Source: Myxococcales bacterium UBA1660 | GTDB lineage: Bacteria; Myxococcota_A; Polyangia; Polyangiales; Houyiibacteriaceae | Direction of reading: 5' to 3' | Assembly (NCBI GenBank): GCA_002320815.1 | Contig: DCLA01000013.1 | Span: 1-6,616 of the forward strand | DNA length: 6,616 nt | In this document: one piece after another, positions 5,498 through 6,616 of the stretch | Numbering within the stretch: position 1 is the stretch's first letter | Layout: every line of letters starts with the position of its first letter | Made by a program: the position numbers and the translations under genes | The notes under the pieces: generated by a model | What the model saw: only the letters and a program-made list of their open reading frames with translations | Told to the model about the DNA's origin: nothing | Databases searched by the model: none

Positions 5498-6481
5498 ATG
5501 GGCACGGGTGGCTCGGTGGTGGCGCGGTTGGTCGAGCTCACGTGGACCCGCCTGGTCGAGATGGGCTGCGCCGAGGCGGTTTTGAGGCAGCGCGTCTCCT
5601 TCGAGCCGCCGCGCGAGCGTCTGGCCCCGCTGCACCGACGGGTGCCCTACGCGCACCTATGTGAGCTGGTGGCGGCGGGCGCGGAGCTCACCGGCGACCC
5701 CGCGCTGGGGCTTCGGCTGAGTCTCCCGATGGACCCGCGCACCGGAGGTCTCCTGGTGCTCGTCATGCTCGCTTGCGACGACGTCGAGCACGCGCTGCGC
5801 AGGCTGGTGCGCTACCAGCGCGTCGCCTTCGACGCGTACCGGGTGGAGCTGGACGGAGGCACGATGCGGGTCTCGTTTCCGGACCCGGCGCATCCTGCGG
5901 TGCCGCACCTGGCGAGCTGGTTCGTGGAGGACACCCTCCGTGGCATCGGGACGTTGGCCGGGACGCGTCCCGTGCCGATCACTGTGGGGCTCCCGGGGGA
6001 CCCGGCGCCTCGACTCGAGCGCGCCTTCGGCTGCGGGGTTCGCGGCGGCGAGACTGGGGTGACCATCGCCTTCGACCAGGCGACGCTGCGGTCCCCGCTG
6101 CGCCATACCAACGGGCTCTTCCGCGCCGCCCTCGAGCACGAGGTCGAGGGGCTCCTGGCGCGCCTGCCCCGGGGGCGTCGCTGGGCCGACGCCGTGCGGG
6201 CGGCGCTGATCGAAGAGCTCCCCCACGGGCCCACCCTGACGACGGTGGCGGCGCGGCTGGGCCTGGCGCCCCGGACGCTCCAGCGCCGCTTGGACGCGGA
6301 GGGCACCACCGTGGCGGCGCTGTTGGAAGCGCTCCGGAGGGAGCGAGCGGTGGAGCTCCTGCGGCGCGAGGTGGACATCGGCGAGATCGCGTACCGCCTG
6401 GGGTACGCCTCGCCCTCGAGCTTCCACCGCGCGTTCCGGCGCTGGTTCGACACCACCCCGGCCAAGTTCCCCCACGGCTGA
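5498..6481 (+). CDS. AraC-family transcriptional regulator (OruR/ArgR-like)
   Basis: This 327-residue cytoplasmic DNA-binding regulator has a long N-terminal region (about 1-200), including D-D-V-E-H-A-L-R-R-L-V-R-Y-Q-R (94-108), that is typical of the ligand-sensing domain of OruR/ArgR-type AraC proteins (Arabinose_bd family), not of the cupin-type sensor. The C-terminal AraC domain has helix-turn-helix 1 at 246-268 (L-T-T-V-A-A-R-L-G-L-A-P-R-T-L-Q-R-R-L) and helix-turn-helix 2 at 293-315 (I-G-E-I-A-Y-R-L-G-Y-A-S-P-S-S-F-H-R-A-F). It ends with the usual R-W-F-x-x-T-P-A-K-F box. Length and architecture are normal for the family. The ATG at 5498 lies 16 bp past the hydrolase stop; the frame is open further upstream but only by overlapping the hydrolase gene. 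Such regulators often activate neighbouring catabolic genes in response to a small molecule, so the hydrolase and Coq4-like genes are the obvious targets. The ligand is unknown. Confidence 0.94.
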   Translation: MGTGGSVVARLVELTWTRLVEMGCAEAVLRQRVSFEPPRERLAPLHRRVPYAHLCELVAAGAELTGDPALGLRLSLPMDPRTGGLLVLVMLACDDVEHALRRLVRYQRVAFDAYRVELDGGTMRVSFPDPAHPAVPHLASWFVEDTLRGIGTLAGTRPVPITVGLPGDPAPRLERAFGCGVRGGETGVTIAFDQATLRSPLRHTNGLFRAALEHEVEGLLARLPRGRRWADAVRAALIEELPHGPTLTTVAARLGLAPRTLQRRLDAEGTTVAALLEALRRERAVELLRREVDIGEIAYRLGYASPSSFHRAFRRWFDTTPAKFPHG

Positions 6482-6492
6482 GCCCGCCCCGA

Positions 6493-6528
6493 CTTGCCAT
6501 GGGGACGCACTTGCCAACTTGCGCATCG
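6493..6528 (+). repeat. Family B repeat, right-end copy
   Basis: This repeats positions 1-36 in the same orientation with one mismatch. The head GGGGACG is at 6501-6507, followed by ACTTGCC-A-ACTTGC, a duplicated word with one base between. It starts 11 bp after the AraC-family stop codon. Bases 6501-6522 are the exact reverse complement of 6544-6565, so it also forms the left arm of a large inverted repeat with the tandem array. Confidence 0.93.
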
Positions 6529-6565
6529 AACGCGTTCCCCAAGGCAAGTTGGCAAGTGCGTCCCC
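6501..6565. repeat. 22-bp perfect inverted repeat after AraC gene
   Basis: Arms 6501-6522 and 6544-6565 are perfectly complementary, with a 21-nt spacer that holds the palindrome GAACGCGTTC (6528-6537). Including 6493-6500 against 6566-6573 the stem reaches 30 bp with one mismatch. The transcript would form a very stable hairpin just past the AraC gene on either strand. It lacks a U-tract, so termination or mRNA protection is a possibility rather than a firm call. Confidence 0.85.
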
Positions 6566-6616
6566 AAGGCAAGTTGGCAAGTGCGTCCCCAAGGCAAGTT
6601 GGCAAGTGCGTCCCCA
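6541..6616 (-). repeat. Family B tandem array, three perfect 25-bp units
   Basis: Units at 6541-6565, 6566-6590 and 6591-6615 are identical, and base 6616 fits the start of a fourth that is cut by the window end. Each reads AAGGCAAGT, T, GGCAAGT, GCGTCCCC: the word GGCAAGT is duplicated with one base between, and the unit ends in CGTCCCC, which is GGGGACG on the minus strand. The orientation is opposite to the copies at 1-36 and 6493-6528. Identity between units suggests recent expansion. Confidence 0.96.

Noticed and set aside
4258..5541. Long minus-strand frame opposite the hydrolase
   Set aside because: Composition is Arg/Gly/Glu-rich with no domain; the opposing strand has catalytic motifs and the coupled start.
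5657..6597. Minus-strand frames opposite the AraC-family gene
   Set aside because: They read through the intergenic repeats and lack any family motif; the plus strand has two helix-turn-helix motifs.
6541..6616. CRISPR-like array
   Set aside because: The units are directly contiguous with no variable spacers, so this is a tandem repeat, not CRISPR.

Overview
The window is very GC-rich with a strong third-position G/C bias. It carries six full-length genes in two divergent blocks, and arrays of short intergenic repeats at both ends and between two of the genes. The gene content suggests a myxobacterium-like organism (Myxococcota, perhaps the Polyangia/Sandaracinus side): a lipoprotein of a type I associate with that phylum, an AraC regulator with the OruR/ArgR-type N-terminal domain, and GGGGAC-headed repeats. 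This placement is an inference from style and gene families. No taxonomic marker is present.

Minus-strand block, read from right to left: a 74-residue protein with two canonical EF-hands (3388 to 3164); a 712-residue SLC4-type anion/bicarbonate transporter with an animal-like cytosolic N-terminal domain (3046 to 908); and a 205-residue lipoprotein (722 to 105). The gaps are 117 and 185 bp, so these may be separate transcripts. The adjacency of a calcium sensor or buffer and a bicarbonate carrier is suggestive but unproven.

Plus-strand block: a Coq4-family protein with an apparent TerB-like N-terminal extension (3509 to 4444); an HSL-family alpha/beta hydrolase that overlaps it by one base (4444 to 5481); and an AraC-family regulator 16 bp further on (5498 to 6481). 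The first two are almost certainly translationally coupled. The three look like one small operon that handles a hydrophobic, quinone-like or ester substrate, with its own regulator.

Repeats: family A (30-bp unit) lies just past the stop codon of the lipoprotein gene (one copy) and touches the stop of the transporter gene (two tandem copies). Family B (25-bp unit) occurs as a 36-bp direct repeat at both ends of the window. At the right end it is followed by three perfect tandem units in the opposite orientation, which makes a 22-bp perfect inverted repeat right after the AraC gene. Both families share a GGGGACG head followed by a duplicated 7-8 nt word, which is the most unusual feature of the window. 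No tRNA, rRNA, CRISPR array, transposase gene or canonical intrinsic terminator was seen. No gene-free stretch exceeds 200 bp.
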